A DNA stretch of 64,000 nt from Myxocyprinus asiaticus (Eukaryota; Chordata; Actinopteri; Cypriniformes; Catostomidae). Position 1 is the first letter of the stretch; each line of letters begins with the position of its first letter. The translations under genes and the position numbers were made by a program. The DNA lies in contig NC_059385.1 of the NCBI RefSeq assembly GCF_019703515.2, positions 34,646,001 through 34,710,000 of the forward strand, in the 5' to 3' direction. The notes beneath the pieces were generated by a model. That model did no database searches. It saw only the letters and a list, made by a program, of their open reading frames with translations, and had not been told where the DNA came from. Positions 62,001-63,487 of this stretch are shown one piece after another.

Positions 62001-63487
62001 TATATCGTCCTAAAACATGACATCCAGTCACAGAACAAAAGATGAACTTGATGAACTGGCAGGGTAAAAAATAACGTGGAAAATAAAGGCATACTTTGCC
62101 TACAATCCCCATTTACTACTTATTCAGAGCATATATTTTTATTTTACATGTCAACGTAGTCAGGTGAAAGACGATTAATCCATGAACTTGAAAAACCCCG
62201 CTCGGCTGAAACAGAAGCGGACAGGTGTCACATATTCCCTGTTTTTGGTATTGACTTATGTTGAAATTCTTGTTTAGTTCCCATGTTCCTGTTTCCTGTT
62301 AGTTTGTAGTCCTTTTGTAGTTTCATTTTATGATTGGTTTTCCCCTGATTGTTTCCACAGGTGTTCCTTGTTCCCTTGTTTGCCCCTGTGTATTTAAGCC
62401 CTTGTTTTCCCTGTTTCCTTTGTCAGTCTTCACATGTATTGTCATGTTCTGTACCTGGTTCCCTGTGTTTTGTTTTCATTTTATTCTGAGTTACCGTGTT
62501 CATCTTCCGTTTACATTAAAAGCTGCGTTTAGATCCTCACTCCTCGTCTGCCTCGTTACAACAGGCATAAATAGCACCTTTGGTAGAGCTTGGACAAGCG
62601 TTTGGTCTACCTGCACCACCACCACTTTGTATACCTCCATTACAGAAATCTGCCTTTTAAATAACTAAATATTTATTATATTGAAAAAGTAACATTAACA
62701 TGACAATAATTTGAACATAGCCTTTGTAAAAATATAAAGCAAAACTTGAATGTGTAGCGTAAATAAAATATTGAAAAGTTTAATGGGGAAATAACAGAGC
62801 AGCATCGGTACCTTTTAGTTGACTAGTTTCGTACATCTCTGATCTTTAATGCTTTTAACATTTTAATAATTTAATTAGAATCTACAAACATAAGTGCATG
62901 ATAACTACTGGGATACCATTTAATATATTTGGCAACTTCTCAGCTACATGGTTTGTCATTTCCTGATATTCTCGATCATCGGCTGTCAATGAGTGTTGCA
63001 ATAGATGGGATTGTCAGATTTCGTCAAAATCCGATTGCATCGTCCTATCGCCCTGCCCTTTGCTGGATAATACTTTTTACAGAATGTTGAGTCATATCAC
63101 TTGGAAATGTCATTGTTTTCTGGCTTCAAGTCTATTTGAAAATAATTTAAATTGATTTTGACAGTAGTCAGCAGCAGTTTGACAAGGTTAATCGCATCAC
63201 ATATCGCCATCTCATTATATGTGACATGCGATAAGTTTGTCACATCACATTTTCCTCCATATCGTGCATCCATAATTCAATATGAGATCACTGAGTCACC
63301 TACAAGAAACAGCTTGATAAACAATTCCCCATCATTTTTTTAAATAGGAGGATAATATATTTGTTTAAAAAATAAAATAAAAGACTCACTCCATTCCTCA
63401 GCATGTAGTAGTCCAGTGCTTTGCCAGCCTCCAGCCAAATGCCCTTCTTTGGGTCCTCATCTGACAGGAACAGCCCATAATCACTAG
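1956..63487 (-). CDS. tln1: Talin-1 (partial gene, 28 internal coding exons)
   Basis: Talin links integrin beta tails to actin at focal adhesions: the FERM head binds integrin and membrane, and the helical rod binds vinculin, RIAM and actin. Twenty-eight exons on the minus strand join in phase and give about 1,295 residues, equivalent to mouse residues about 45-1340. Talin-1 rather than talin-2 is favoured by the linker (SALPAI-type stretch, [11 protein letters not shown]), by [12 protein letters not shown] in R4 and by [17 protein letters not shown] in R3. A few positions ([14 protein letters not shown]) look like talin-2, as is common in fish. Key residues kept are L325, R358, W359, S425, the Gln433/Gln434 calpain bond and R3 threonines 809, 833, 867 and 901. 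No frameshift or stop was found in any exon. The 5' exon(s) for the first 44 residues and the C-terminal half lie outside the window. Introns reach 9-10 kb and are filled with transposons. Confidence 0.96.
2247..2444 (-). CDS. tln1: tln1 window exon 27: rod R6
   Basis: Encodes [20 protein letters not shown] to DMAGQSQ (66 codons, mouse about 1228-1293). The acceptor is CTTCAG and the donor GTACGG. The first residues (FPVNGKS) vary from mouse LPPSTGT but keep the length. Confidence 0.97.
2445..3450. other. tln1 intron with a coding-like fragment
   Basis: Mostly unremarkable AT-rich sequence. 2950-3356 on the plus strand has open, protein-like sequence (separate entry). Confidence 0.6.
2950..3356 (+). 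pseudogene. Unidentified coding-like fragment with frameshift
   Basis: Plus-strand reading after an AG gives [20 protein letters not shown], then [20 protein letters not shown] one-base frame slip near 3072 continues as [20 protein letters not shown] and LMKDGKYRV. Codon order looks protein-like through about 3155. The hydrophobic stretch beyond could be a chance open frame. I do not recognise the family. It could be a retroposed gene scrap or a transposon-borne gene, and it lies antisense within the tln1 intron. Confidence 0.35.
3451..3570 (-). CDS. tln1: tln1 window exon 26: R5/R6
   Basis: Encodes [20 protein letters not shown] to [10 protein letters not shown] (mouse about 1188-1227). [11 protein letters not shown] is the conserved inter-helix turn. 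The acceptor lies beside a (CA)n tract and the donor is GTGAGT. Confidence 0.97.
3583..3602. repeat. (CA)n microsatellite next to exon 26 acceptor
   Basis: CA repeat 13 bp upstream (gene sense) of the exon 26 acceptor. On the gene strand it reads (GT)n. Confidence 0.85.
3783..3991 (-). CDS. tln1: tln1 window exon 25: rod R5
   Basis: Encodes (G)[20 protein letters not shown] to [12 protein letters not shown] (mouse about 1119-1187). The acceptor is GTGCAG and the donor GTGTAA. A long overlapping open frame on the same strand is a shadow of this exon. Confidence 0.97.
4092..4869. mobile_element. Degenerate non-autonomous Tc1-like element
   Basis: Left end CAGTGGGGTTAAAAAATCTG and right end, read inward, CAGTGGGGACTACAAATCTG share the Tc1-family terminus. 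TA dinucleotides flank at 4090-4091 and 4870-4871. No transposase is visible inside. Confidence 0.6.
4941..5178. mobile_element. Short foldback MITE (CCCTTACAAAA ends)
   Basis: Termini CCCTTACAAAA and TTTTGTAAGGG are perfect inverted repeats. Inside, TTCACATGCAAATGAGCTT and its complement near 5115 extend the pairing, so most of the 238 bp can form one hairpin. Superfamily not assigned. Confidence 0.75.
5262..6575 (-). mobile_element. 5'-truncated CR1/L2/Rex-type LINE
   Basis: Minus-strand reverse transcriptase remnant. The 5' part (6554-5964) has [15 protein letters not shown] and [14 protein letters not shown]. An in-frame stop precedes the motif A stretch [12 protein letters not shown]. 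The 3' part (5837-5289) has [14 protein letters not shown] (motif B) and [11 protein letters not shown] (motif C, catalytic DD kept), then SLNVSKTK and [11 protein letters not shown]. The endonuclease domain is missing. The 3' tail at 5262-5290 has the short-repeat ending (TTGAT)n expected of this group. Dead copy. Confidence 0.85.
6758..7198 (+). mobile_element. tRNA-derived SINE, copy 1
   Basis: Head has pol III box A-like GGTAGCTCAGTGGTA and box B-like GTTCGAATCCC in tRNA-like spacing. A body of about 360 bp follows. Flanked by a perfect 17-bp target-site duplication TAAAGATGTAATCACTG (6741-6757 and 7199-7215), showing L1-type retroposition. A second copy lies at 58605-58987 in the opposite orientation. 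Confidence 0.9.
7560..7662 (-). CDS. tln1: tln1 window exon 24: rod R5
   Basis: Encodes [20 protein letters not shown] to QGNENYT plus one base of Gly (mouse about 1084-1118). No ATG-started reading frame exists here, so it is easy to miss. It was found by bridging PLPGET and GMAARD. The acceptor TAG directly abuts a (CA)n tract, which on the gene strand is an unusual (GT)n run at the polypyrimidine position. Confidence 0.95.
7663..7704. repeat. (CA)n microsatellite abutting exon 24 acceptor
   Basis: About 20 CA units with one CG interruption, directly upstream (gene sense) of exon 24. The exon's acceptor is embedded at its edge. Confidence 0.9.
8175..8454. mobile_element. Short TIR element (GACCTTATTCAC ends)
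   Basis: Terminal inverted repeats GACCTTATTCAC and GTGAATAAGGTC bound 280 bp. No clear target duplication. Non-autonomous DNA element, superfamily unknown. Confidence 0.6.
9220..10005 (+). pseudogene. L1 copy 1 ORF1 (RNA-binding protein) remnant
   Basis: Opens [18 protein letters not shown]. It holds a predicted coiled coil (about residues 45-120, [15 protein letters not shown]... [10 protein letters not shown]) followed by the L1 RRM core NNVRIVGI and DMVKFLD. L1 ORF1 proteins trimerise and bind their RNA. In-frame stops replace Arg near 9421 (TGA) and the Trp of EKW at 9487-9489 (TGA), plus another near 9769. The 3' end is deleted compared with copy 2, just after KLRIETK. Confidence 0.8.
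10182..11314 (+). mobile_element. Tc1/mariner element inside L1 copy 1
   Basis: Terminal inverted repeats of 27 bp are perfect; the outer 20 read CACTATATTGCCAAAAGTAT. TA duplications sit at 10180-10181 and 11315-11316. Copy 2 of the same L1 shows the empty site at about 21651-21670 (AATCATGGGATATACTTTTA), confirming the borders. Confidence 0.95.
10316..11232 (+). pseudogene. Tc1-like transposase remnant
   Basis: DD34E transposase, split in three frames. The N-terminal HTH part begins [18 protein letters not shown] and includes the GRPRK motif. The middle part ends in LWSDE, which keeps the first catalytic Asp. The C-terminal part keeps QHDCAPVH (second Asp) and [13 protein letters not shown] (Glu). 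About 50 residues normally between WSDE and VWGCFSG are missing, and there is a frameshift near 10610. Catalytic residues survive but the protein cannot be made. Confidence 0.9.
11965..15750 (+). pseudogene. L1 copy 1 ORF2 (endonuclease-reverse transcriptase) remnant
   Basis: N-terminal APE endonuclease: [25 protein letters not shown] and GGDFNLLMD. The block with the catalytic Glu (FLQEMH in copy 2) is deleted here. RT motifs: [13 protein letters not shown] (A), [13 protein letters not shown] (B), HADDILLF (C). The C-terminal CCHC-like knuckle reads CWRCQ...H...WWC. Stops and frameshifts lie near 12505, 13140, 13482, 13580 and 14656. The element could not have moved itself in this state. Confidence 0.88.
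15781..15805. repeat. Poly(A) tail of L1 copy 1
   Basis: A run of about 24 A immediately before the 3' target-site duplication. Confidence 0.9.
16779..17091. other. tln1 intron, no recognised element
   Basis: AT-rich sequence between the foldback element and exon 23. I see nothing recognisable. Confidence 0.5.
17092..17220 (-). CDS. tln1: tln1 window exon 23: rod R5
   Basis: Encodes [20 protein letters not shown] to [10 protein letters not shown] (mouse about 1041-1083), the R4/R5 junction. The donor GTGAGT follows the Thr codon. The next exon lies 9.4 kb away, beyond a nested transposon stack. Confidence 0.97.
17508..17642 (-). CDS. tln1: tln1 window exon 22: end of R4
   Basis: Encodes [20 protein letters not shown] to [10 protein letters not shown] (mouse about 996-1040). 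The acceptor is CTGTCAG and the donor GTACAA. The flanking introns are only about 90 and 290 bp, so R4 is compactly encoded. Confidence 0.97.
17734..17847 (-). CDS. tln1: tln1 window exon 21: rod R4
   Basis: Encodes [20 protein letters not shown] then [18 protein letters not shown] (mouse about 958-995). [11 protein letters not shown] is a talin-1 signature (talin-2 differs here). Acceptor GACAG, donor GTTCAT (a weaker donor). Confidence 0.97.
17848..18448. other. tln1 intron with hAT-MITE-like debris
   Basis: 18090-18320 has short complementary blocks (CACAAGTGGTC with GACCACTTGTG) and GATCCGATCACAAAGCG, resembling the 26976-27684 element. Poly(T) at 18339-18356. No clear borders. Confidence 0.4.
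18449..18562 (-). CDS. tln1: tln1 window exon 20: rod R4
   Basis: Encodes [20 protein letters not shown] to QQLVQSCK (38 codons). Recalled mouse sequence has 39 residues here, so there is a one-residue length difference in a loop. First helix of R4. The acceptor is TTAG and the donor GTGGGT. Confidence 0.95.
18825..19163. repeat. hAT-like dispersed repeat, left part
   Basis: Sequence at about 19085-19163 matches 61680-61760, and the match resumes at 25344 on the far side of the L1 chimera. The L1 chimera therefore split a repeat that also exists at 61514-63060. Confidence 0.6.
19319..19361. repeat. (CA)n/(TA)n microsatellite in L1 copy 3 3' UTR
   Basis: ACACACACAC followed by about nine TA units, in the 3' UTR of the minus-strand L1. 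Confidence 0.85.
19436..20408 (-). pseudogene. L1 copy 3 ORF2 C-terminal remnant
   Basis: Minus-strand reading starts near 20225 with [20 protein letters not shown] and continues to a CCHC-like knuckle, [18 protein letters not shown], in which the last Cys is Phe. It ends near 19440 ([20 protein letters not shown]). Frameshifts fall at about 19860 and 19625. Parallels copy 1 at 14837-15600. Confidence 0.85.
20551..21395 (+). pseudogene. L1 copy 2 ORF1 remnant
   Basis: [20 protein letters not shown] onward. Coiled coil, then [20 protein letters not shown] and a C-terminal [13 protein letters not shown] domain ending FIETMGE. The same Trp-to-TGA stop seen in copy 1 follows TDVEK here (20818-20820), and a second break falls near 21052. 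Otherwise the fullest ORF1 in the window. Confidence 0.85.
21489..22060 (+). repeat. Degenerate tandem motif in the L1 ORF1-ORF2 spacer
   Basis: The motif GGYTGGAGYTTGTTTTGT recurs about every 80-240 bp (near 21500, 21745, 21830, 21957, 22042) with related flanks such as GCCTATTGGCTGG and CACTGAAGATTCGTTT. Copies 1 (11400-11640) and 3 (24012-24340, inverted) carry the same array with different unit numbers. Confidence 0.65.
22336..24036 (+). pseudogene. L1 copy 2 ORF2 remnant lacking RT catalytic core
   Basis: The endonuclease domain keeps the Glu-bearing block FLQEMH that copy 1 has lost, plus IYAPNADDQ and GGDFNLLMD. An early stop (Trp to TGA in STW) lies near 22377 and a frameshift near 22947. 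After [14 protein letters not shown] and ARISLILKK the sequence jumps to [20 protein letters not shown]. All of RT motifs A to C are deleted (about 1.9 kb in copy 1 coordinates). Confidence 0.85.
24012..24360 (-). repeat. Two tandem spacer units of L1 copy 3
   Basis: Two copies of a roughly 160-bp unit (about 24060-24225 and 24226-24385). Shared core: AAGAGCACGCAGGTTCCTCA and its variant, then AATGTTCAGTGAGCCGG. Same array type as in copies 1 and 2. Confidence 0.65.
24480..25193 (-). pseudogene. L1 copy 3 ORF1 remnant
   Basis: [20 protein letters not shown], coiled coil with [15 protein letters not shown] (Trp intact, unlike copies 1 and 2), then [20 protein letters not shown] and [11 protein letters not shown]. 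The open frame stops near 24669; the C-terminal domain continues in other frames to about 24480. Confidence 0.82.
25325..25581. repeat. hAT-like dispersed repeat, right part
   Basis: Continues the repeat interrupted by the L1 chimera. AACAGAATTCACCACGTAAA at 25344 matches 61772 onward, and the TATGACAGCTGTTTGGT block matches 61909 onward. Confidence 0.6.
25582..26552 (+). mobile_element. PIF/Harbinger-like element with MADF-like fragment
   Basis: Ends AGGCCCGATATACG and CCAATATACT inverted (reading inward AGGCCCCAATATAC), flanked by TAA at 25579-25581 and 26553-26555, the 3-bp duplication expected of Harbinger. Inside, a short frame from 25844 reads [20 protein letters not shown] then DHSRRD, which resembles the start of a MADF DNA-binding domain. 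Right ends of the same family recur at 27685-27917. Confidence 0.6.
26976..27684. mobile_element. TIR element (AGGGCCTGTTTACA ends)
   Basis: The left end AGGGCCTGTTTACAATTGGC and the right end read inward (AGGGGCCTATTTACACTTGG) are inverted repeats. Pairing extends over about 55 bp (CACTGATCGAGCAGCTATCC). No certain target duplication. hAT-like appearance. Confidence 0.65.
27685..27917. repeat. Second copy of Harbinger-like right end
   Basis: About 230 bp directly repeating 26330-26552 (ATAAAATGAGGCACAAAGTC and ATAGAATGAGGCATGAAGTC; both end in GGGGCC). It begins exactly where the preceding TIR element ends, so that element probably inserted into a larger copy. Confidence 0.6.
27918..28545. 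other. tln1 intron, no recognised element
   Basis: AT-rich sequence up to the exon 19 donor. I see nothing recognisable. Confidence 0.5.
28546..28674 (-). CDS. tln1: tln1 window exon 19: end of R3
   Basis: Encodes [20 protein letters not shown] to KKRLVNKLE (about residues 876-918), the last R3 helix with Thr901 kept (RMATNAAAQ). The donor is GTGAGG. The following intron is about 10 kb. Confidence 0.97.
28680..28697. repeat. (CA)n microsatellite near exon 19 acceptor
   Basis: Nine CA units six bases upstream (gene sense) of exon 19. Confidence 0.85.
28767..28933 (-). CDS. tln1: tln1 window exon 18: rod R3 with VBS2
   Basis: Encodes (G)[20 protein letters not shown] to ARMVEAAK (about residues 821-875). 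Thr833 and Thr867 of the destabilising threonine belt are kept, and so is the vinculin-binding helix around mouse 852-876. R3 is the first bundle to unfold under force and binds RIAM when folded. Confidence 0.97.
29311..29562. mobile_element. hAT-like MITE
   Basis: Ends TAAGGCTGTCGATTTATT and, read inward from the right, TAGGGCTGTCAGTTGATT. Flanks are A-rich so the 8-bp duplication cannot be judged. Length 252 bp, no coding capacity. Confidence 0.65.
29842..30143. mobile_element. TTAA-flanked palindromic MITE, copy 2
   Basis: TTAAAAGGATAGTTCACCC at left and GGGTAACCTATTCCTTTAA at right, both bordered by TTAA. Shares the CCAGATATGTATGAC block and its complement with copy 1. Confidence 0.8.
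30367..30661 (-). CDS. tln1: tln1 window exon 17: R2/R3
   Basis: The longest exon here (295 bp). It encodes [20 protein letters not shown] to NIFSSMGDA plus one base of Gly820 (about residues 722-820). It spans the end of R2 and the first R3 helix. Thr809 of the R3 threonine belt is kept (VTDN). Confidence 0.97.
31521..33610. mobile_element. TIR element (ACACATGCAGCGACTT ends)
   Basis: Left ACACATGCAGCGACTTCC and right, read inward, ACACATGCAGCGACTTTA. Inside, 31868-32066 and 32067-32265 are diverged tandem copies of a roughly 200-bp unit (ACATTGATAGTTCGTTCATC and ACATTGATAGATCGTTAATC). No protein recognised. Confidence 0.5.
34342..34366. repeat. (ATG)n microsatellite
   Basis: About seven ATG/GAT units expanded within the MITE arm. 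Confidence 0.8.
34394..35141. other. tln1 intron, no recognised element
   Basis: Unique-looking AT-rich sequence before exon 16. I see nothing recognisable. Confidence 0.5.
35142..35309 (-). CDS. tln1: tln1 window exon 16: rod R2
   Basis: Encodes [20 protein letters not shown] to [12 protein letters not shown] (about residues 666-721), helices of four-helix bundle R2. KNVAQ and NRVIAAATQ resemble talin-2, while the overall match stays with talin-1. The acceptor is TTTGCAG and the donor GTAAAA. Confidence 0.97.
35310..36938. other. tln1 intron, partly hAT-like
   Basis: 35310-35870 shows nothing recognisable. 35890-36675 has repeated ATTAATCACAATTAATCACA-type blocks and a right end GCAGCCCTCA that could belong to a decayed hAT element. 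A T-rich tract lies at 36292-36324. Confidence 0.4.
36939..37864. mobile_element. TTAA-flanked palindromic MITE, copy 3, with unique core
   Basis: TTAAAGGGATAGTTCACCC at left, GGGTGAGCTATCCCTTTAA at right. The arms of about 300 bp pair well (ACTCCAGCGGTTAAATTA with TAATTTAACCACTGGAGT). The core (about 37245-37590) is not shared with copies 1 and 2 and carries a THAP-like start. Confidence 0.85.
37428..37586 (+). pseudogene. THAP-like N-terminal fragment in MITE core
   Basis: ATG at 37428 reads [20 protein letters not shown] then LYHG, matching the start of THAP zinc fingers (M-V-x-x-C-x4-C-x-N-R). The later Cys and His of the C2CH finger and the AVPTIF-like end are not seen before the stop at 37586, so it is a fragment or a coincidence. 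A P-element-like or THAP-gene origin is an inference. Confidence 0.4.
37865..38560. other. tln1 intron, no recognised element
   Basis: I see nothing recognisable apart from A-rich runs near 38530. Confidence 0.5.
38578..38852. mobile_element. Small foldback MITE (TTTTCCAGTAAAAAT ends)
   Basis: TTTTCCAGTAAAAAT at left and ATTTTTACTGGAAAA at right are perfect 15-bp inverted repeats around an AT-rich core. No target duplication identified. Confidence 0.6.
39137..39235 (-). CDS. tln1: tln1 window exon 15: R1/R2 boundary
   Basis: Encodes [20 protein letters not shown] to SDADQHFQ (about residues 633-665), the last helix of R1 and start of R2. The acceptor is TTCTCAG and the donor GTGAGA. A mammalian cassette exon (17b) is reported to insert between the R1 and R2 bundles. 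I did not identify an equivalent in the following intron. Confidence 0.97.
39590..39735. repeat. TTAA MITE, right arm only
   Basis: GGTGAGTAAATATTGACAGA then TTCATTTTTGGCTGAGCTTTCCCTTTA matches the right arm of copies 1-3. The left arm is absent. It lies in the intron between exons 14 and 15. Confidence 0.6.
39810..40018 (-). CDS. tln1: tln1 window exon 14: rod R1 with VBS1
   Basis: Encodes (G)[20 protein letters not shown] to [12 protein letters not shown] (about residues 564-632). The helix equivalent to mouse 605-628 is the first vinculin-binding site, normally buried and exposed by force. Here it reads [19 protein letters not shown], with hydrophobic spacing kept. Confidence 0.97.
40019..40762. 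other. tln1 intron, no recognised element
   Basis: Between exons 13 and 14. I see nothing recognisable. Confidence 0.5.
40763..40871 (-). CDS. tln1: tln1 window exon 13: rod R1
   Basis: Encodes [20 protein letters not shown] to VNLTA plus one base of Gly563 (about residues 527-563). The acceptor is TTTAG. A second CAG nine bases inside could mimic an acceptor but would drop three conserved residues. Confidence 0.95.
41640..41858. repeat. TTAA MITE, right arm only
   Basis: Contains CACTGACTTACATTGACA, AGACAGAAAGTCATACAAGC and AAATGATGAGAGAATTATAA, matching MITE right arms. The end reads ACCATTTCTTTAA with TTAA. Confidence 0.6.
41880..42756. mobile_element. hAT-like non-autonomous element
   Basis: TIR TAGGCATGTA and, inward from the right, TAGGGGTGTA. 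Perfect 8-bp target duplication ATTTCAAT at 41872-41879 and 42757-42764, diagnostic of hAT. No transposase. A 20-bp unit (GATGTCGGCATAGATAAAAT) is repeated twice near 42392-42433. Confidence 0.9.
42929..43042 (-). CDS. tln1: tln1 window exon 12: rod R1
   Basis: Encodes [20 protein letters not shown] to TLPPLGTDA (about residues 489-526), the first helices of five-helix bundle R1. The acceptor is TTGCAG and the donor GTGAGA. Confidence 0.97.
43305..43485 (-). CDS. tln1: tln1 window exon 11: calpain-site linker, start of R1
   Basis: One base completes Lys428, then [20 protein letters not shown] to [10 protein letters not shown] (about residues 429-488). LQQQ is the calpain-2 cleavage site (Gln433/Gln434 in mouse). 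This low-complexity linker is one of the most discriminating parts between paralogues, and it reads as talin-1. Confidence 0.97.
43486..43815. other. tln1 intron, no recognised element
   Basis: Start of the 7.9-kb intron between exons 10 and 11. I see nothing recognisable. Confidence 0.5.
43824..45454. mobile_element. hAT-like element carrying a Tc1 fragment
   Basis: Ends TAGGGCTGCAACTAACGATTA and, inward from the right, TAGGGCTGAAACGATTAG. Imperfect 8-bp duplication TTCAGCAC (43816-43823) and TTTGGCAC (45455-45462), 6 of 8. Contains an internal hairpin at 44112-44335 and at 44872-44990 a piece of a Tc1 transposase matching 45890-46005. Confidence 0.8.
44112..44335. repeat. Inverted repeat inside hAT-like element
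   Basis: ATTTAGACTTGCTTTTAGAG (44161) and CTCTAAAAGCAAGTCTAAAC (44289) pair, with AAATATAAGTGTATTT blocks between. A separate small foldback MITE is likely. Confidence 0.65.
45505..47124 (-). mobile_element. Tc1-like element with long (about 210-bp) TIRs
   Basis: Both ends begin CAGTGCATCCGGAAAGTATT inward and stay paired for roughly 210 bp, an IR/DR-type arrangement. TA duplications at 45503-45504 and 47125-47126. It encodes a broken transposase on the minus strand. The same family of terminus starts at 63838. Confidence 0.93.
45728..46723 (-). pseudogene. Tc1-like transposase with lost catalytic residues
   Basis: Begins [20 protein letters not shown] (paired HTH domain), [15 protein letters not shown] follows, and it ends [14 protein letters not shown]. 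Frameshifts break it from about 46343 on. The block that normally holds WSDE (first Asp) is missing: MRNK runs straight into IELFGLNGK. The usual NPIEHLW reads NPIVHIW near 45925, so the catalytic Glu is Val. Dead enzyme. Confidence 0.88.
47574..47774 (+). pseudogene. Tc1-like transposase N-terminal fragment
   Basis: [20 protein letters not shown] then [20 protein letters not shown], the first HTH of a Tc1 transposase, followed by [16 protein letters not shown] and a stop. The DDE domain is absent. Confidence 0.85.
47945..48952 (+). mobile_element. PIF/Harbinger element nested in Tc1 derivative
   Basis: TIRs TGGGGCTTTTCTACTGCACG and, inward from the right, TGGCACTTTTCTACTGCACG (18 of 20). 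TTA duplications at 47942-47944 and 48953-48955, the Harbinger TWA signature. Keeps a decayed MYB/SANT-like gene but no transposase. Confidence 0.9.
48244..48575 (+). pseudogene. Harbinger MYB/SANT-like DNA-binding protein remnant
   Basis: Reads [20 protein letters not shown], stop at 48322-48324, then [27 protein letters not shown], stop, [20 protein letters not shown] and [12 protein letters not shown]. This is the trihelix-type MYB/SANT-like domain that accompanies Harbinger transposases and guides them to the ends and the nucleus. Two stops and a deletion after NEMT make it inactive. The aromatic spacing (W, F, Y, W) is kept. Confidence 0.82.
49100..50890. mobile_element. Probable TIR DNA element (TTCACAC ends)
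   Basis: The left end CATTCACACTGGGCTCTCAT and the right end inward CTTTCACACAGAGATCCCAG are related, and CCCGGGAT/ATCCCGG blocks recur (49136, 49231, 50764). Borders are not certain. Contains long A-runs at 50055-50083 and 50148-50167. No protein. Confidence 0.4.
50891..51394. other. tln1 intron, no recognised element
   Basis: Up to the exon 10 donor. I see nothing recognisable. Confidence 0.5.
51395..51471 (-). CDS. tln1: tln1 window exon 10: head-rod linker
   Basis: Encodes [15 protein letters not shown] to EDSVSPK plus two bases of Lys428 (about residues 403-428). SVSP holds the Ser425 equivalent, a reported CDK5 site controlling head turnover. The donor GTAAGC falls inside the lysine codon, completed 7.9 kb downstream in exon 11. 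Confidence 0.95.
51472..51925. other. tln1 intron, no recognised element
   Basis: Short intron between exons 9 and 10. I see nothing recognisable. Confidence 0.5.
51926..52027 (-). CDS. tln1: tln1 window exon 9: end of F3
   Basis: Encodes [20 protein letters not shown] to IDIILKK (about residues 369-402), the last strand and C-terminal helix of F3. The acceptor is TCTTCAG and the donor GTATTT. Confidence 0.97.
52265..52500 (-). repeat. Dispersed repeat, pair with 60205-60370
   Basis: On the minus strand this segment reads like the plus strand at 60205-60370. Shared stretches include GAAATATGTT, GATTTTGGTCTTTCCCCA-like sequence, and a common shadow translation (MPLV near a RWPLSG/RWWLSG block). 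Unclassified dispersed repeat. Confidence 0.55.
53330..53937 (+). mobile_element. 3' end of an L2-type LINE
   Basis: Plus-strand C-terminal RT-downstream domain: [58 protein letters not shown] and a frame-shifted tail [11 protein letters not shown]...[10 protein letters not shown]. The 3' tail GGCGCTTTGGACAAAAGTGT then CTGCTAAATGAATAAATGTAAATG is the typical L2 ending. All catalytic domains are missing (5' truncation). Confidence 0.85.
53938..54912. other. tln1 intron, possible weak repeat
   Basis: 54544-54760 carries repeated AATGTTAGTT/TTAACTAATG blocks resembling a common fish interspersed repeat. Otherwise I see nothing recognisable. Confidence 0.4.
54913..55068 (-). CDS. tln1: tln1 window exon 8: F3 integrin-binding core
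   Basis: Encodes [20 protein letters not shown] to [14 protein letters not shown] (about residues 317-368). By recalled mouse numbering it carries L325, needed for integrin activation, and R358/W359, which bind the membrane-distal NPxY site of integrin beta tails. All are present. The donor is GTAATA. Confidence 0.97.
55150..55254 (-). CDS. tln1: tln1 window exon 7: F2/F3
   Basis: Encodes [20 protein letters not shown] to YGVSFFLVK (about residues 282-316), the end of F2 and entry to the PTB-like F3 lobe. The acceptor is CTCACAG and the donor GTAAAC. Confidence 0.97.
55634..55694 (-). CDS. tln1: tln1 window exon 6: F2
   Basis: A 61-bp exon: one base completes Asp261, then [20 protein letters not shown] (about residues 262-281). 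The acceptor is CTTTCAG and the donor GTGAGA. The small size and phase match both neighbours exactly. Confidence 0.96.
55695..56457. other. tln1 intron, no recognised element
   Basis: Between exons 5 and 6. I see nothing recognisable. Confidence 0.5.
56458..56585 (-). CDS. tln1: tln1 window exon 5: F2
   Basis: Encodes [20 protein letters not shown] to SKHKPGFL plus two bases of Asp261 (residues about 219-260), part of the acyl-CoA-binding-like F2 lobe. The donor is GTAAGT after GA of the split Asp codon. Confidence 0.97.
56764..56906 (-). CDS. tln1: tln1 window exon 4: F1/F2
   Basis: Encodes (L)[16 protein letters not shown] through [22 protein letters not shown], residues about 172-218, the end of F1 and start of F2. 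The acceptor is GTTCAG and the donor GTAAAG. The sequence is nearly invariant in vertebrate talins. Confidence 0.97.
56907..57860. other. tln1 intron, no recognised element
   Basis: Between exons 3 and 4. AT-rich, with poly(T) at 57081-57094. I see nothing recognisable. Confidence 0.5.
57861..58013 (-). CDS. tln1: tln1 window exon 3: F1 with flexible loop
   Basis: Encodes the end of Gly120, then [18 protein letters not shown] to KQKLHTDDE and the first base of Leu171 (about residues 121-170). This contains the basic, unstructured F1 loop, a talin hallmark that contacts acidic lipids. Loop length equals mouse. The donor is GTATGT after the single T of Leu171. Confidence 0.96.
58605..58987 (-). 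mobile_element. tRNA-derived SINE, copy 2
   Basis: Inverted relative to copy 1. The minus strand starts GGGGGCCTGGGTAGCTCAGC with box B-like GTTCGAATCC and ends CCAAATTGGGAG. Flanked by AACTTAC at 58579-58585 and 58989-58995, a short probable target duplication. Diverged from copy 1 mainly in the body. Confidence 0.85.
59423..59552 (-). CDS. tln1: tln1 window exon 2: F0/F1 junction
   Basis: Encodes [20 protein letters not shown] and on to MTICARI plus the first base of Gly120 (about residues 77-120), the end of F0 and the start of F1. The acceptor is TTTGGTAG and the donor GTAAGT. It joins exon 1 after RNG, giving the family sequence RNGDTLEY. Confidence 0.96.
60205..60370 (+). repeat. Dispersed repeat, pair with 52265-52500
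   Basis: Inverted relative of 52265-52500: GATCAACTGTTTTGGAGATT and CCAAGATGGTGGCTGAGTGG are the plus-strand equivalents. Borders unknown. Confidence 0.5.
61361..61432 (-). pseudogene. tRNA-Pro-like pseudogene
   Basis: The minus strand reads GGGTATGATTCTCGCTCCAG then GTGTGAGAGGTCTCGGGTTC and AAATCCCGGTTGAGCCCC, close to vertebrate tRNA-Pro from the D-loop to the acceptor 3' side, with box B GGTTCAAATCC. The 5' acceptor half (normally GGCTCG) is degraded and the anticodon loop TCCAGGT does not carry a Pro anticodon, so it is not functional. It may be a relic of a tRNA-derived SINE head. Confidence 0.65.
61514..63060. mobile_element. hAT-like element containing a solo LTR
   Basis: Perfect 8-bp target duplication TGCTGGAT at 61506-61513 and 63061-63068. 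Ends TAGGGCTAGGC and, inward from the right, AAGGGCAGGGC. ATCCGATTACATCGTC near the left end pairs with GATTGCATCGTCC near the right. A large part matches the repeat split by the L1 chimera (19085-19163 and 25344 on). No transposase recognised. Confidence 0.85.
62226..62560 (+). mobile_element. Solo LTR
   Basis: 335 bp starting TGTCACATATTCCC and ending CTCGTTACA (TG...CA), with a perfect 5-bp duplication ACAGG at 62221-62225 and 62561-62565. Contains a TATA-like GTATTTAAGCC near 62389 and an ATTAAA poly(A)-type signal near 62514. No internal retroelement sequence remains, so it is a product of LTR-LTR recombination. Family (Gypsy- or ERV-like) not decided. Confidence 0.85.
63390..63487 (-). 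CDS. tln1: tln1 window exon 1: F0 subdomain
   Basis: Encodes [20 protein letters not shown] through ...YYMLRNG, equivalent to residues 45-76 of the ubiquitin-like F0 domain. It begins with two bases (CT) that complete a codon from the upstream exon outside the window. The acceptor is TTGTAG and the donor GTGAGT. A second AG three bases further in makes the acceptor slightly ambiguous, but only this choice fits the expected phase. Confidence 0.93.
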